Shown: positions 6,300 to 7,012 of the stretch, piece by piece
How positions within the stretch are numbered: position 1 is the first letter of the stretch
Layout: each line of letters opens with the position of its first letter
NCBI GenBank assembly: GCA_947377705.1
Contig: CANCGU010000141.1
Span: 1-7,012, forward strand
Direction of reading: 5' to 3'
Source: Comamonadaceae bacterium
GTDB taxonomy: Bacteria > Pseudomonadota > Gammaproteobacteria > Burkholderiales > Burkholderiaceae
DNA: 7,012 nucleotides
The notes under the pieces: generated by a model
What the model was told of the DNA's origin: nothing
Databases searched by the model: none
The model's input: only the letters and a program-made list of their open reading frames with translations
Position numbers and translations under genes: made by a program

Positions 6300-7012
6300 G
6301 TCACCGCATGCCAATAGTTGGCATGGCCATAGTGGTCTTTGAGAAAGTCAATCCACAAACGCAAACGCAAAGGCAAGTGTTTGCGCTGCGAGAACACCGC
6401 ATAAATACCGTTAGGGGGTGCGGCGAAGTCTTCCAAGACGGGCACCAATTGGCCACTGCTGATTTCCGATTCCACTTCCCATGTGCTTCGCCACGCAATG
6501 CCGTGACCCGCCAAACACCAATCGTGCAGCACTTGGCCATCCGAACAATCCATGGGCCCCGTGGGACGCAGGTGAATCACCTCATGGGTTTGACCTTCGT
6601 TGCGCTTGCCTGTGACGGGCACACGGAACGCCCAGCCACGGGTTTGTGAGGCGTCGCTGGAAAGGGTCAAGCAACGAAAGCGCATCAAGTCGCTGGGAAC
6701 AGTGGGTGCGCCGTAGCGTTTTAAAAATTCAGGCGTGGCCACGCACAAGCGGCGGTTGTCGGCCATGCGCACGCTGACCAGCGATGAATCGGGCAAATCA
6801 CCCACGCGCACGGCGCAGTCAAAACCTTCGGCGGCCAAATCGACCACGCGGTCACTCAGGTTGAGTGACACCGTCACATCCGGATGCATGCTGTGAAACT
6901 TAGGCACCAGCGGCGCCACATGGCGGCGACCAAAACCCGCAGGGGCCGTGATGCGCAAGTGCCCGCTGGCTTTGAGGCCGCCCGCACTGACGCTCGCTTC
7001 GGCATTGGCCAC
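6296..7012 (-). CDS. LysR-type transcriptional regulator, effector-binding part (5' end missing)
   Basis: The 238 visible residues are the C-terminal effector-binding part of a LysR-family regulator. The winged helix-turn-helix (about the first 60-80 residues) lies beyond the right edge, and the codon at 7012 is internal rather than a start. The typical opening of the domain, SGHLRITAPAGFGRR (16-30), is followed by LVPKFHSMHPDVTVSLNL (35-52), DLAAEGFDCAVRVG (58-71) and CVATPEFLKRYGAP (90-103). This pattern belongs to the large CrgA/DmlR-like branch found in many copies in Burkholderiales. The gene's TGA overlaps the deacetylase ATG (ATGA), so it appears to head the deacetylase/ArnT-like transcription unit rather than being divergent from it, as LysR genes often are. 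The effector and binding site cannot be told from this window. Confidence 0.93.
   Translation of the reverse strand: MANAEASVSAGGLKASGHLRITAPAGFGRRHVAPLVPKFHSMHPDVTVSLNLSDRVVDLAAEGFDCAVRVGDLPDSSLVSVRMADNRRLCVATPEFLKRYGAPTVPSDLMRFRCLTLSSDASQTRGWAFRVPVTGKRNEGQTHEVIHLRPTGPMDCSDGQVLHDWCLAGHGIAWRSTWEVESEISSGQLVPVLEDFAAPPNGIYAVFSQRKHLPLRLRLWIDFLKDHYGHANYWHAVT

Overview
This window is a compact, fully coding piece of a betaproteobacterial chromosome. It most likely comes from Burkholderiales, and the Comamonadaceae are my best guess. The evidence is the moderately high GC content, the gene order argS, SPOR-domain protein, then a gene starting MKRRD (typical of the DsbA-type gene that follows in that family), and the protein sequence style. 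The family assignment is inference. I see no mobile element, tRNA, rRNA, CRISPR array or phage gene. The longest non-coding gap is 54 bases.

Left block (1-2446, minus strand): argS (arginyl-tRNA synthetase), then a single-pass membrane SPOR-domain protein, then the first five codons of a gene with a strong Shine-Dalgarno sequence that runs off the left edge, probably dsbA-like. These are closely packed and probably one transcription unit. A 54-bp divergent gap (2447-2500) separates argS from the next block.

Central and right block (2501-7012): two converging transcription units that look like one pathway. On the plus strand a GT2 polyprenyl-phosphate glycosyltransferase is followed 3 nt later by a GtrA-family four-helix membrane protein. 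On the minus strand are a LysR-type regulator (5' end outside the window), a YdjC/ChbG/NaxD-family carbohydrate deacetylase joined to it by an ATGA overlap, and 7 nt further on an ArnT-like (GT83) membrane glycosyltransferase. The two units meet tail to tail: the last 26 codons of the ArnT-like gene lie antisense to the end of the GtrA gene.

How they may work together: the GT2 enzyme would load an N-acetylhexosamine onto undecaprenyl phosphate, the YdjC-family enzyme would deacetylate it, the GtrA protein would help flip it, and the ArnT-like enzyme would move the free amino sugar onto lipid A phosphate on the periplasmic side. This gene set matches, from memory, the Bordetella LgmA-D glucosamine system and the Francisella FlmF2/NaxD/FlmK galactosamine system. 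It needs no dedicated nucleotide-sugar enzymes, and none are present. The adjacent, translationally coupled LysR regulator suggests controlled expression. Sugar identity, acceptor and inducer cannot be read from the sequence.
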